64,000 nucleotides of DNA from Elysia chlorotica (lineage: Eukaryota; Mollusca; Gastropoda; Plakobranchidae): assembly GCA_003991915.1 (NCBI GenBank), contig RQTK01000025.1:424706-488705 (forward strand). Direction: 5' to 3'. The first letter of the stretch is position 1; the number at the start of each line of letters is the position of its first letter. Made by a program: the position numbers and the translations under genes. The notes beneath the pieces were generated by a model. The model was not told where the DNA came from. It saw only the letters and a program-made list of their open reading frames with translations, and did no database searches. Below are positions 47,873 through 60,000 of the stretch, in pieces.

Positions 47873-48565
47873 GTCATAGGCGTGACCTTCCATCTTAACC
47901 TATTATAGGCGTGGCATTCCAGCTTAACCTATCATAGGCGTGGCATTCCATCTTAACCTATCATAGGCGTGGCATTCCAGCTTAACCTATCATAGGCGTG
48001 GCATTCCAGCTTAACCTATCATAGGCGTGGCATTCCAGCTTAACCTATCATAGGCGTGGCATTCCAGCTTAACCTATCATAGGCGTGCCATTCCAGCTTA
48101 ACCTGGGGGGCGCGGTGGTCCAGGGGTAGAACATCGGCTTCCGACGCAAAAGGTCCCGAGATCGAATACTGGCTGTTGCGCTTCCCACTGGTTGGGTCGG
48201 TGTCAGTTTAATGTGACCGGCTGAGACAGGAGTCATGGTATCCCCGCCCTGTCTCGTGTGTGGCAGCACATAAAATTGTCAGACGTCCGTCTTGCGGCTC
48301 GTCCACAATATAGCCTATAAGTGCTGCTGTTGGACGTTAAACCAACCCAATTATAAGCGTGTCATTCCAGCTTAACCTATTATAGGCGTGGCATTCCAGC
48401 TTAACCTGTCATAGGCGTGACCTTCCAGCTTAACCTGTTATAAGCGTGTCATTCCAGCTTAACCTATTATAGGCGTGGCATTCCAGCTTAACCTGTCATA
48501 GGCGTGACAGTCCAGTTAAACCTATCACAGGTGTCGCGTTCCAGCTAAACCTATCACGGGCGTCA
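47873..48565. repeat. 29-bp minisatellite split by a SINE
   Basis: Unit CATTCCAGCTTAACCTATCA plus TAGGCGTGG, 29 bp exactly, about eight copies before and about seven after the SINE at 48105-48350. The left block is nearly homogeneous; the right block is more diverged (TTATAAGCGTGTC, TCACAGGTGTCGC variants). Confidence 0.95.
48105..48350 (+). mobile_element. Near full-length SINE inserted in the 29-bp minisatellite
   Basis: Head GCGCGGTGGTCCAGGGGTAG and GATCGAATACTGGC; body TCGGTGTCAGTTTAATGTGA and GCAGCACATAAAATTGTCAG; tail GGACGTTAAACCAACCC. Minisatellite units resume directly on each side. Confidence 0.9.
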
Positions 48566-48934
48566 ATTGCAGCCGATTTTCATCATTTAGGCCTACAGAT
48601 ATCAGCGTGTTATATAAGTAAGCCTTACAACCAACGGTATATTATTTTCTACACTGACAAAAAAAATGCTTTTCAACCTTCGTTAGCTATAAAACTATGA
48701 GACAATTAATTTGGTTTTATTTTGCCGGGCGCAAAATACAATAACATAGTCGGGACTATTATAGGCCTAAGCTCTTGGTAGTTGAACACTTAATGACTCT
48801 TTTAACCTGCCAAGCTCACCATCTATTAGCACTCTATGTCTATCATAATCACATAAAGGTAGTCTAAACTGATTATTTTCTATAACCACCTGCATGGTGC
48901 GTTAGTCTATCGGCCTTTACCTAACTATAAACAT

Positions 48935-49037
48935 GGGGCCGCAAGTACAACGCCACGGTAGCGGTAGCTTACGACTCGTAAGCCATCTTTTCCTCATGTT
49001 ACGACGCGTCATAAGCTACCAACACAATGTACTTACT
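48935..49037. mobile_element. Palindromic foldback element, copy B
   Basis: Left arm CAAGTACAACGCCACGGTAG, with a 6-base CGGTAG duplication, then CTTACGACTCGTAA; the right arm carries the complement (ACGACGCGTCATAAGCTACC, then AATGTACTTACT). Same family as 45692-45790, in the same orientation. Confidence 0.75.
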
Positions 49038-49564
49038 ACTCCTCGTTTTCACCTGTCATCAAAGTATTGTGAAACAGTTTATTAGGATCGTATGCAGTCC
49101 TATTCAACTTCATGTTTCTGTGACCCTACGTAGGCCTACTTGTATACTACCAGTGTCCCTAATGTCAAGATTTGTTTTTACCCTTCCACAGACCGAGTCC
49201 CTGATCTGATCAGCCTTACGTTAAATACAGTGTAATTATATACTTTCTAGGTGCCATAATTATAATTATTGTAAAGTAACATAAACTTCCGTTTGTTACT
49301 AGGCTCATGACACAGTTCCACCTTTCTGTGACTTCTTGTATAGGCACTAAAGTGTATTTTCTTAGCGTAATCTATCCTTCAATTGACCGAGCTCATGCCA
49401 TGGACTAGTGGCTTCGCCCTTAAAAAGATGTTCTAATTTCCCCGTATCGTTTGTTGTTGTTGTTGTTTGTTTTTGCTTGTTCTTCTTTTTTTGTTAATAT
49501 CGTCTAGTTATATTTATACCTTTACTTGAAACCCGTACCTTCACTTATCTGCGTGTTGAGCCCT

Positions 49565-49570
49565 TATAAA
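49565..49570 (+). promoter_or_regulatory. Possible TATA box for HGD
   Basis: TATAAA 345 bases before the start codon, in a stretch less AT-rich than most of the window. Position is plausible if the 5' UTR is about 300 bases; no other support. Confidence 0.25.
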
Positions 49571-49909
49571 GTAAGCTCCACAGCTGTCGCTATCCCTGGC
49601 TACAGACACCTGTGACTTGACTGTATCAAAACAATTAGCATTTCAGAATATAATGTAATGTCAAGGACAATTTTTGTCACCTAGTCACGAAGGGCGCCGC
49701 ACTGCTTGGGCATGCACACACACCTACCCTATGCAAAGCTAGCGAGCTAGTCTAAAGTCTAACTAGGCTAGTCTTGCGTAGTCACTCGCCAGCAAAGAGG
49801 ACATCTGTGCTCGTTAGTCGTCACAGGTCGTCGTTCATTTGGTTCACTGAGTTGTGCTTGGAGCCAGCAAAACCAAGAGAAAACGAGTGACAGTGAGCGT
49901 GCAGTGGCA

Positions 49910-52900
49910 ATGTCTTCCGAACTTAAAGTAAGTCAAGTTTCATTGCCAATGTAGATTATATACTCCCTAGTGTTGTCTAGATATACGTTTGTTACGAACA
50001 TCTTTTCTTTGTTTGTTTCTTTTTGTGTATATAAACCAAGCTTAGATCTAGTAGGGGTTAGAAGTGGCGACAGATCTACAAGTAAGGACATTGAACCGCA
50101 GGTGTGGTACTCGTTCTCTTTAGTGATTGGCTTACAAGAGCACACACCCCCAAATTGTGTTAAGGGATGAAGGTCAAAACAGGATCGTGAAAATTAGATT
50201 AGGGTCTTCTCAACAGGCTAGGTTGACGAACAGGAGGTAGGTAGGATTTAGATTCTAGATCACAGAAAAAAAATTGATAGATCTAGGACTTTCGTTTCTC
50301 AACACTGCTCTATTGAATGGGGGTACCGGGTACCCATACCTATTTTAAGATATCCAAATATAGATATACCTGTATAATCTAGGCTTTTAAAAATTTTTTA
50401 AAAAGTAACAAAAAGACAGATACCCATACACTCACTTTATGGAACTTTGAGGTCAAACCTAATAGTTTTTCTTTGCTCTTATCCCACAGTATTTGTCAGG
50501 TTTTGATAATGAATTTGCAACAGAAGATCCACGGTGCCCAGGTGCCTTGCCTGAAGGTCAGGTAAGTGACATAATTATTTGTATTTGATAATGGCTTTTT
50601 GAAAAATGGTAATTTTTTGACGCTTCATTTATAATGATATAAATTAGATATAGAACACATCTATTGAAACACAACATGAACCTTGCATTCAAGGATTAAT
50701 GAAGATGTGACGGTTGATAATGACATTGAACACCTAAAAGTGCCTAATTACAAATTGTAAAGTACTGTCCAATCATTTCATCAATACCAGAATCTCATAT
50801 ATTTTTTCAAAATTGTTGTTATCTTTTAAGATTTTATGGCTAAAGGCTTTAAAAAAAGATCTTGATAACCCATTCTCAAATTCCATTATAATTTTTCAGA
50901 ACAATCCGCAGAAATGTGCGTATGGACTTTATGCAGAACAGCTTTCAGGCACAGCTTTTACAGCTGCACGACATGAAAACAGAAGAACGTAATGGCCAAA
51001 GAAATTGTTTGTGACATGTTAATATGTTAAAAGCTTAGTTTTTTTTTCCTTTTTAATCATTATAATTTGCAGTAAATGATAATTTATTTCAAATATTCAT
51101 GTGTGATTGTGTTTTTCTCAGCAAACTTGTCGATTAAAGAGAACCAATTGTATCAAAAAGAAGGAAAAAAAGCTTTAAATCCATAATCAGTTTATTCTCA
51201 AATTTTAGATAAAATAAAAAAAATGAAAAATCTTTTAATTTAAATTTCATTGGTAGCCTACTATAATTTTTCTGCTCTGATTTTTCTGATGTTAATTAAA
51301 ATAATATTCTCAGAGACGTATTTGAAACAGTTTAAATGCAACTTCCAAAAGTTTGCGAATGAAATACATACATGAATTTATGAAAAGCTTATGTTAGCAT
51401 GGTGCTAAAGGTATAGACTTGGGGCTTTAAACAACTGAAAAAGACATTTTTTTTTCATTGTCTTCTGCCAGTTGGCTTTACAGAATACGTCCTAGCGTGG
51501 TCCATACTCCTTTCCAAAAGATTGACAAGGGACTTCTGACCCATGACTGGGATACTGTGGAGCCCAACCCTAATCAGGTGCATTACTTTTATAAGTTTAA
51601 CCATTTCGTGACGGAGGTATTTTCAATTGCCATAACAGGACTTTTTTGAAAAATGAAAAGTGGTCTGATTCACGCATATTTCATATTGCTAAATTTATTT
51701 ATGAAATCAGATTATAAATACTTATCTTTAAATGTCACTTTTAATTGCAGTTAAAAACATGACATACTTTGTATGCTCAAGCATCATATAGAAAGGCAAA
51801 AAAAGTCTTCAAAGATGTACAGTGTGCAAGGGCTCGGCATTTTTCATAACAAAATTAGACATACAGAGTACTTGATATGTTATAGAGATCATCTAAGATT
51901 CTGAAGAAAAAAAAACACAACATTTCAATCTTTATCAGACTTCTGAAAGAATAAAGCTTACTATAAAGATCAGCCTAGATTGAGGTTGCTCAAAGGTATA
52001 AGAAAAATATAGAATATAATATCAGTATTATAAAATCTATTAATCTGGTTCTAAATGTTGAAAAAAGTATTTTGTAGATATAGTTACCCCAGGCATGGTT
52101 CATAAACAAAACTTTGGTTCTTCCCAAAGAATCAGGATTCAGTGGGTTTATTTGCTTTGTTTATGTTTTTTCTTATCACCCATTATCAAGAATTATACTA
52201 TAGCCTATCCTTGACAGATCCTAAGGCTAACGTCTAATAAAAATTGTACATGCTGCCACACAGAAACAAATCAGAGATTCATCTTCTGCCTCAGCTGGTC
52301 TTATTATACAGGCACACCTATGGTTATCTCTTGCCGACAGCATTTGACAACAAGATATATGAGTTTAAAAATTACAATAAAAGAACTAACAAACCTGCAA
52401 ATAAACAACAGACTTTTAAAAAACATTTTTATGGATTGTGATGGGTTTTTAATGTTTGAATATAAATTCATGAAAGAAAAATGTTTGTTATAACTTCCAA
52501 AGAAAGCATGACCACAAAAACGTATTGAATTTGATCTGTTATTTTTTTTCCCAATATGTGTAGTTGAGATGGCAGCCTTTTGACTTTCCAGAAAAGAATC
52601 AAGATTTTGCCCAGGTAATGAAAGACAATGAGTAACATGACAAACTTATTTGCATTATTTTAACATCGCCATAGCTCGAACCTATTCAACATCATAGAAC
52701 TTATTTTGCACTTGACCATTATAGGCCTACAAGTTTTTCTTTCCATTAAAAAAAAATAGAAGCATTGAAAGGAAAATGTTACGCAGTTAAGTATTTCAAT
52801 ATCATATCTAACATATGCAAGAAGCAGTTATATCAAGAAAGTTGTTCATGTTATGTGCAAATTGTTTTACAATTTAGTTTAGGCATTGGCAGGCTAATGT

Positions 52901-54094
52901 CATGTAACTACTCTTAATTATGTGCACTAAATATTAGTGTAGTTGTACAGTATCTTCTCAGACATTAATTTTGTATTGGTACACCTGAGATAGGAAAAAA
53001 TTCTGCATTATTTAGTTTATTATTTATTTTTTTGTCAAAACATTTTTTTTTGTCTTTAACTTCGTTTAAGGTATTTTTTTATTCTTGTATTTTAATTAGT
53101 TGGTTTTTTTTGTGTCTTCCCAGGGCTTGGCCACAATTTGTGGAGCTGGTGATCCTAAGTCAAGGAATGGCATTGCTATTCATATGTTCCTGTGCAACAA
53201 ACCGATGGAAGACAAGTAAGTCAAGGAAATCCCCACCTTTGTAGAGTGTTCAATGAAATTATTTAAAGTGTTATAAGACATAACATGTCATAGTCATTTG
53301 AGGGTATATTCCTTTAACCCTAAAGATGATGTCAACAGCTAAGAGTGTGCATTATATTGAAAGAGAAAAACCTAAGAGACATGATAATCTTTGAAAACTA
53401 TTTTATCATCAGTATAATTCTTTCGTTTTTCCCTTTTTAGGTGCATCTACAATTCTGATGGAGATTTTTTGATTGGTGAGCTCTGATTTTCCTAAAGATA
53501 TTTTTATTTTTAAACAACTGACTTATTTTGATAACTGATACTGAATTATAATTTGTCTCTGAACATGAAAATAAATATATGACTATGTGCATGTCGCTTT
53601 TAGAATATAAGTTTCAGCTTAGTTAATATAGTAAATTATTACTCAAACAACCTTAAAATAGTTATATGTTGGGCTAGACTTGTACAAAAAAATAATCTGT
53701 CACAAATGCCAAAATTAAACAATAAGCTTAATAAAGGTTGAATGTCCATAAAAAAGGCAACATTTTTTTTCAAACTCAATTTTTCCATTACATTTTAATG
53801 CTGTAGCATTGTAAACAGTTGGTTGTGCAACACATTATTGGAAAGTATTAAAATCTAATATCAAAGCTCCCTTTCAAAATCAATAACTTGATGAATATAT
53901 TTCAAGATCTTGAACAAGTAATTTTAAAAGGCACTTATCTCACATTATATGTGACACACGTTGAAAATCTAGGATATGTCTAAGGTGTATAATGATAGCT
54001 TTTCTACATTTAAGTGCCCCAAGAAGGAACACTCTTCATTACAACTGAGATGGGGAAGATGAATGTGGAACCCAATGAAATTTGTGTCATCCAG
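49910..54094 (+). CDS. HGD: HGD exons 1-8, N-terminal beta-sandwich domain
   Basis: Residues 1-181. Visible family blocks: [13 protein letters not shown] in exon 2; [21 protein letters not shown] in exon 3; [10 protein letters not shown] in exon 4; L-R-W-Q-P-F-D in exon 5; L-A-T-I-C-G-A-G-D in exon 6; N-S-D-G-D-F-L-I in exon 7; V-P-Q-E-G-T-L in exon 8. Exon 7 is only 35 bases. The exon 1/2 split after only six codons also places the start codon exon close to the promoter region. Confidence 0.97.
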
Positions 54095-57000
54095 GTAGTT
54101 TTTTTTTATTTGTTTCATTAATACCATATGATACTGATAATGATTCACCATTTTTGTTTACATAGAGCTGTCAACATTAGACCAGTTGTCTTATAAAATT
54201 TGTTAAGAATTTCCGACATTTCCTGGCACTATAGGCAACCAAATACCACCACTTTTCTATAGATTCTGCAATGATCTCCTTTCGGATCCTTTTTTGAGTG
54301 GGGGGAGCATGAAACAGTCAGATGGTAAGAGATCCCCACACTATGCTGGGTACAGTACAGTAGAGTTTGAAGTTTAAACTGCACTAAGGCATATTCAGTT
54401 AGGTGATAAGTGTTAAGGTAAGCACCATTATGCTACAGTATTAAGTTTCTGCGTCCCCAAAGTGGTTACGTTCAGTATTGAGGAGTTTTGGAGTTGTGAC
54501 ATAGTAATTATTGTTCAGAGTTCAACACTATATTTCGAATTGATTCAGATATTGTATTTCAAAGATAATGGTAACATGGCGGCAGCTGACATTAGTCAAT
54601 TGTAGAAGAAAAATCTCAGGAATGCACAATGTTTGCTCACTTGATCTAGCATTGGTGGCTCAGTGTAGATTGCAATGATGAATTATTTAAAAATGAAATG
54701 GCAATCAAAAAGGTATAAATTAAAATTTTTCTTTTGGTGTATCATATAGTTATAACGGCTTACATTTCAGCCCTCCCTAATCTATAAAAATTTTTTTTAT
54801 CTTGAAGTTAAAGGTGTTTGACCATTACATAGATCAATATTTCAAACACCATTCATTTTTTATTTGTAAATTTAGGAGTGGTTTGACTAACACATTTTTT
54901 ATACTGCTTAATGTTATTAAGAAATCAGATTTTAAACGCGTATGCATTAAGCGTCTCTTTTGCGCAGTTAAAAAAGACCATGCATTGTATTTTTAAGCAT
55001 CACAGGGGGCACAACAACATTGGCAGATTTGAGGATGTAAAATATACGATGGCTAGACATGTGAACATGAAAAATTAGATGTAGAGCATTTGTCATGTGT
55101 CACAAAGTAAAGTTTGTATGATTACATATTTCTGTGCGATTTACTGTAAATAATTGTGAGATTTACAATTATCGAGTATCAATATTGTTCTTTTCTTTTT
55201 TTAATGTATGTTTATCCATCTATATGTATATATGTATACCTATATACCTATCTATCTTTCAATCAATAGATCTTTATATCTATCTATATATCTATCGATC
55301 TTTCAACCTAGCTAACTTTTTTTTTTTCTCTAGAGAGGAATGCGGTTCAATGTAGATGTGAAAGGCAACACCCGGGGCTATATTCTTGAGGTTTTCTCAG
55401 ACCATTTTCAGCTTCCATCCCTAGGCCCTATTGGTAAGGGAATCCATATGCAAATCTTTATAAATTGTACAATTTCCTGCCAGAAATGATTTTGTTGTAG
55501 GTAAGTATTATTCTTAGACCTATGTTTATCATCCAGCATAGATCACCAAAATCATGGTCCACTCACACAAACTGACAAGTTTTAAGGAAAAGGAACATTG
55601 TGAGGAACCAAAGGAAAGAAAATTGTGAGGAACCAAAGGAAAGAAAATAACCATAATCAACTTATTATTGAATACAAAATCATTCATGAAAAGGTGCAAA
55701 GACTTGCGCCACAACATCAGATATTTAATTCCAGGTTATGTTATCAGATTTTAAATCTTTAGTTTCTTGTTAAATTAAGATGCTTCTTCATGATTAAATG
55801 AGTGCAATATGTGTGACTTTTACTCATTCTTAAAATTTCCTTCAATTAAAACTCTTTTATATTCTAGTTGCACTATATTGATAGAATTATTATTTTTGCA
55901 GACTTAGGCAATTTTTTATCAATAAATTTCGGGTAAACATTTTAGATGAGCACAATCTTTGTTTCTTAACTTACAAAAGATAATATTTATGCAATAATTG
56001 CTTTACTTGAAAACTTTACCTCCATTGCTGAAAACATAACTTAAGTGGTTTTTAAACATGGACAGTTAAGCTGTGAGCAAGTTCCTCTACTGCTCTAGGA
56101 AAATGCTTTGCTGTAAAGTTTCCATCTTGTGTGTCAAAAAGCAATAATATTATATTAAGTTATTTTTTTTTAGCATTTTCACATCTGTACATGCAAAAAG
56201 ACACATTTCATTATGTTTTCAGTCTTACAGGTAAATCTTTTCAAGTCCCAATATTCATATTTTGGAATTTTTAATTGCATTTTTTTATTTTTATTATGGT
56301 ATTTTTTTTCTAGGTGCAAATGGCCTGGCCAACCCAAGAGATTTTTTGACTCCAGTTGCGTGGTTTGAGGACAGGGAAGTTAGCCAGTACACAGTGATCA
56401 ACAAGTACCATGGTCACCTCTTTGCCGCTACTCAGGTAATAATGGCTGCTTTACCATAACATTTATTTTTTTTGTGAGGATTTATTACCATGTTTATACA
56501 AAATTTAAGTGTCATAATTTTAAATTAAAAAAAAAAAGAAACTTCTAATGCATTGGTATTGCAAAATTAATTTTACCTGTCCAAAAAATATAAATCAATA
56601 TATTTTTAAAGAAATTGTATAATTATGTATATCTGATTTTATTGTGAAGAAAATAATGCTTATCCTTTAGCTTTTAACAAAACATTTGCTCATTAGGTAT
56701 CTTTTAAAACATATTTCCCTTCTATAGGTTAAACTATTTTCTCAAAAAGAATCAAATACAGGGGATGAGCTGGTGTAAATGGATAGAGATCTGGGCTCTC
56801 AACGGAAGACGCATGGTTTGAACCTACATGCAAAATTGTCTGCCGTAAGTCTTAGGACTCTTCAATTTATGGAATACTTCTTAGGAACTAGCTTCTCTCC
56901 TGCAAATTAGTCAGTCAGTGTTGAAGTGATAATCTGGCTTCTCAATTGTTTTTGTTTGTTTCAGGGTCACTCTCCATTTGATGTTCCTGCTTGGCATGGA

Positions 57001-60000
57001 AACTATGTCCCGTATAAATACAACCTCAGCAACTTTATGGTTATCAACTCGGTCTCTTTTGATCATGCTGTAAGTTTTTAGTAGTTAGTACTCTACAAAA
57101 AATTTTTTTTTACCAGGCTGAACCAGAGGAGGTATTCCTTTTAATACTTATGCCTTTTTCTTCAATTTAAAAGGTGCCAAATAATCTGCTTTTTCAAGCT
57201 TAAAGTAATGTCACTTTGTGTTTTAAACTAAGACACTAGGACTAAAGTTTTCCACCAACTACCCAAATTTAATACCTCTCTCCAATAGCAACAGTGAATA
57301 TTTTTTATATTGATTTCCTAATATGTAGTGATAGTAAAATGTACATTTTTAAGGCCCAAACAGGAATGATCAAATTTTCACTGCATAGGAAATTATTATT
57401 ATGATGGCATTTACATGATAAAATTTAAAAATACAAAGCCAATAAAAATTCTATTTAACCATCAGCACTGTAGCAATGAAGATGATAAAGATAATTGTAG
57501 TTTGGCAGAAATAATCTTTTGATTTGGCCATTGAGTGATAAGAAATTTGATGGAAAATGTGAGCCGCCTTGAGATTTTCAGTCACACCTCAAATTTCGGA
57601 CTCTCAGAAATATAATTAACAATTATAAATATTTAAAAAGCTTAACCATTCCTGATTATTTAAACATTTACGAATTTAAATTTACTCAATCATGAGCCAA
57701 GATATGAAAAATATAGCAGCTACCTAGGGTAGACCAGTTTTGAAGAAATTGCTCTAAAGTTGGGGCTTATTTTTTATATTTAAAACGATTTTTACTGATT
57801 ATTTACCAAGCTTACTTCAAACCCAGATACACTATACATTTTAGGTAAGGGAAACAATTTTCAACAATAATAATTATGACGCACTTGACTTTGGAATACA
57901 TTGAGGATATGAAAGATTTGAGAGGAAAAATAGGTACAATTTAATTGGTGTTACAAAATAAAAGTATTTGCAGTTGCTTTTAATTTAAAAAAAAAACAAC
58001 ACATGGTGTCAACATGTAGTTAAATGGAGATACAACACAAAAATGATAACTCTGCAATCAATATTTTATGTTCAAACTCATTTCTCTCAAAATCAATTAT
58101 ATTAAAATCAGACTGAAATTCCTGTTATGGCTCATAAATAACTAGCCATAGTAGAACAATCAGGACTTTAACTCTTGGTTCCCCAACGCTCTGTCAAAGA
58201 GAACAGGACCAACTTCACTTTACTAGAAATAATTTAATGTCTCAAAATTCTATGCAGTTTTTGAATATGCGATCAATATATTGTATCTTCCTTCGCCAAT
58301 GTTTCTTTAAAACAATTGAGATATAATACGATGAAAAATAAATTCATTTAGTTTCTTTTTTTTTTTTACAGAGAGAGAGAGAGAGAGATGTGTTATAATT
58401 TTTTTTCTACTTCTGCTTATGTAAAAACTATATGGATATATTTAATTTGATATAGTTTTGGTTCTTATCTTTTTTTCTTTTGAGTACAGGACCCATCAAT
58501 CTTTACGGTTTTGACCTGTCCTTCCCTTAAACCTGGAGTTGCCATTGCAGACTTTGTAATTTTTCCTCCAAGATGGTCTGTTCAAGAAAATACATTCCGC
58601 CCCCCTTACTATCACAGTAGGTTCTAATTTTCAATTTTTTTTTAGAGATGGTAGCCTAAAGTATATAAATGTGTTTAATTTTTATACATGGAATAGAAAT
58701 CACATAATCATTTTATCTATTCAAATTTAATTCAGTAATAAAAATCTAAAAATGTTTTAAAGTTTCTGAGGATATATTCTTTTTAAAAACAATTTTTATT
58801 ACTTAAACAAAAAGAACAAAACACTATCTTAATTCTACTACACACAGTCCCGCAGGTTCCATGAAATAGTGTGGGGTTTAAAGAAAAGTTTGTGAATAAA
58901 GTTAACATGTTTATCTTTGACTTACTCTGCTAAACAAATCACATACTGTGTTTCCTGAGCTTTATCTGATATTGCCAGCCCAGGGCAAAGGAGCGTTCAT
59001 TAATCTCTTTTGATTATTTTTTTTATAATCTTTTTTTTTTATACGTCAGACAGCTCCCATTTATATAACATATTAATGTTATGTGAAATGTCCATGGTTG
59101 AAATTATTTAGATTGAATGCCAATTTTGTTTGTTTAAAAAGTTTGACTATTTGCTGATATATAAATATGACATACCGGTAGTTACAAGTGTTTTCTAACT
59201 ACATGTAATCTATTTTGTCTTCAGGAAACTGCATGAGTGAATTTATGGGACTAATTTATGGAAAATATGAAGCTAAGGTAAGGAATGAATAACCAAAACA
59301 TAAAATAGTTAAAAGTTTGAAAGTGTAATAAATTAGTCACAGTTTAACCCTTTTTCTGTAAAACCTATGATGTATTTACCTCGGGAACGGTTTTTAAATT
59401 TTGTTTTGTACAGGAAGACGGCTTCAGACCAGGTGGTGCCAGTCTACACAGCATGATGACGCCTCATGGTCCTGACCTTGGCTGCTTTGAGAAGGCATCT
59501 AATGCCCCCCTTAAGGCGGAAAGAATCGCTGAAGGAACTATGGTAAGATGTAGGTTTTGCTCTCATGAATCACACTCCATAGGTTTGTGAAAAAAAAGTC
59601 TGAGTTCTTTGTAGGAGAAAAGCTCTCTCATAAATCATCATTGTCGTGGTTCCCAAATAGGATCCTATATGGGACCAGATCTCAAGCCCAATGAAATTAC
59701 TATAAAATTATTGTGATCTAGTGCTCGAACCGCCACCTCATGTAAAGTCATTGCTTTATCACTAATCTTGTGTCAGCTACCCCCTCCCCCTGATTCAGTA
59801 TCCCCTGCAGTGAACCTCTGTAGCACTTATTGGCTCAAATTTTAGTAGCTTTTATTCCCAAACACTATATATGGACATTTTTGTTGAAGAAATAAGTGCC
59901 ACAAAAATATATTTAACTCAATAACTCCTACTAATATCAACTACAGCATTAATAAATACAAATAATTATTAATGTTATTTGTTTTTCATAGAGTGAAGAA

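Larger units (their letters stand above)
45891..49909. other. Divergent intergenic region between AK9 and HGD
   Basis: The 5' ends of the two genes face each other over 4.0 kb. Contents in order: foldback A lies inside the first AK9 intron just before it (45692-45790); then about 750 bases of AT-rich sequence; LINE remnant 46640-47850; minisatellite and SINE 47873-48565; foldback B 48935-49037; then about 870 bases of unique sequence before the HGD start, which must hold the HGD promoter. No further gene seen. Confidence 0.8.

Noticed and set aside
47873-48565. Regular 29-bp repeats resembling a CRISPR array
   Set aside because: Units are contiguous with no spacers, the DNA is animal nuclear sequence, and there are no cas genes. 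It is a minisatellite.
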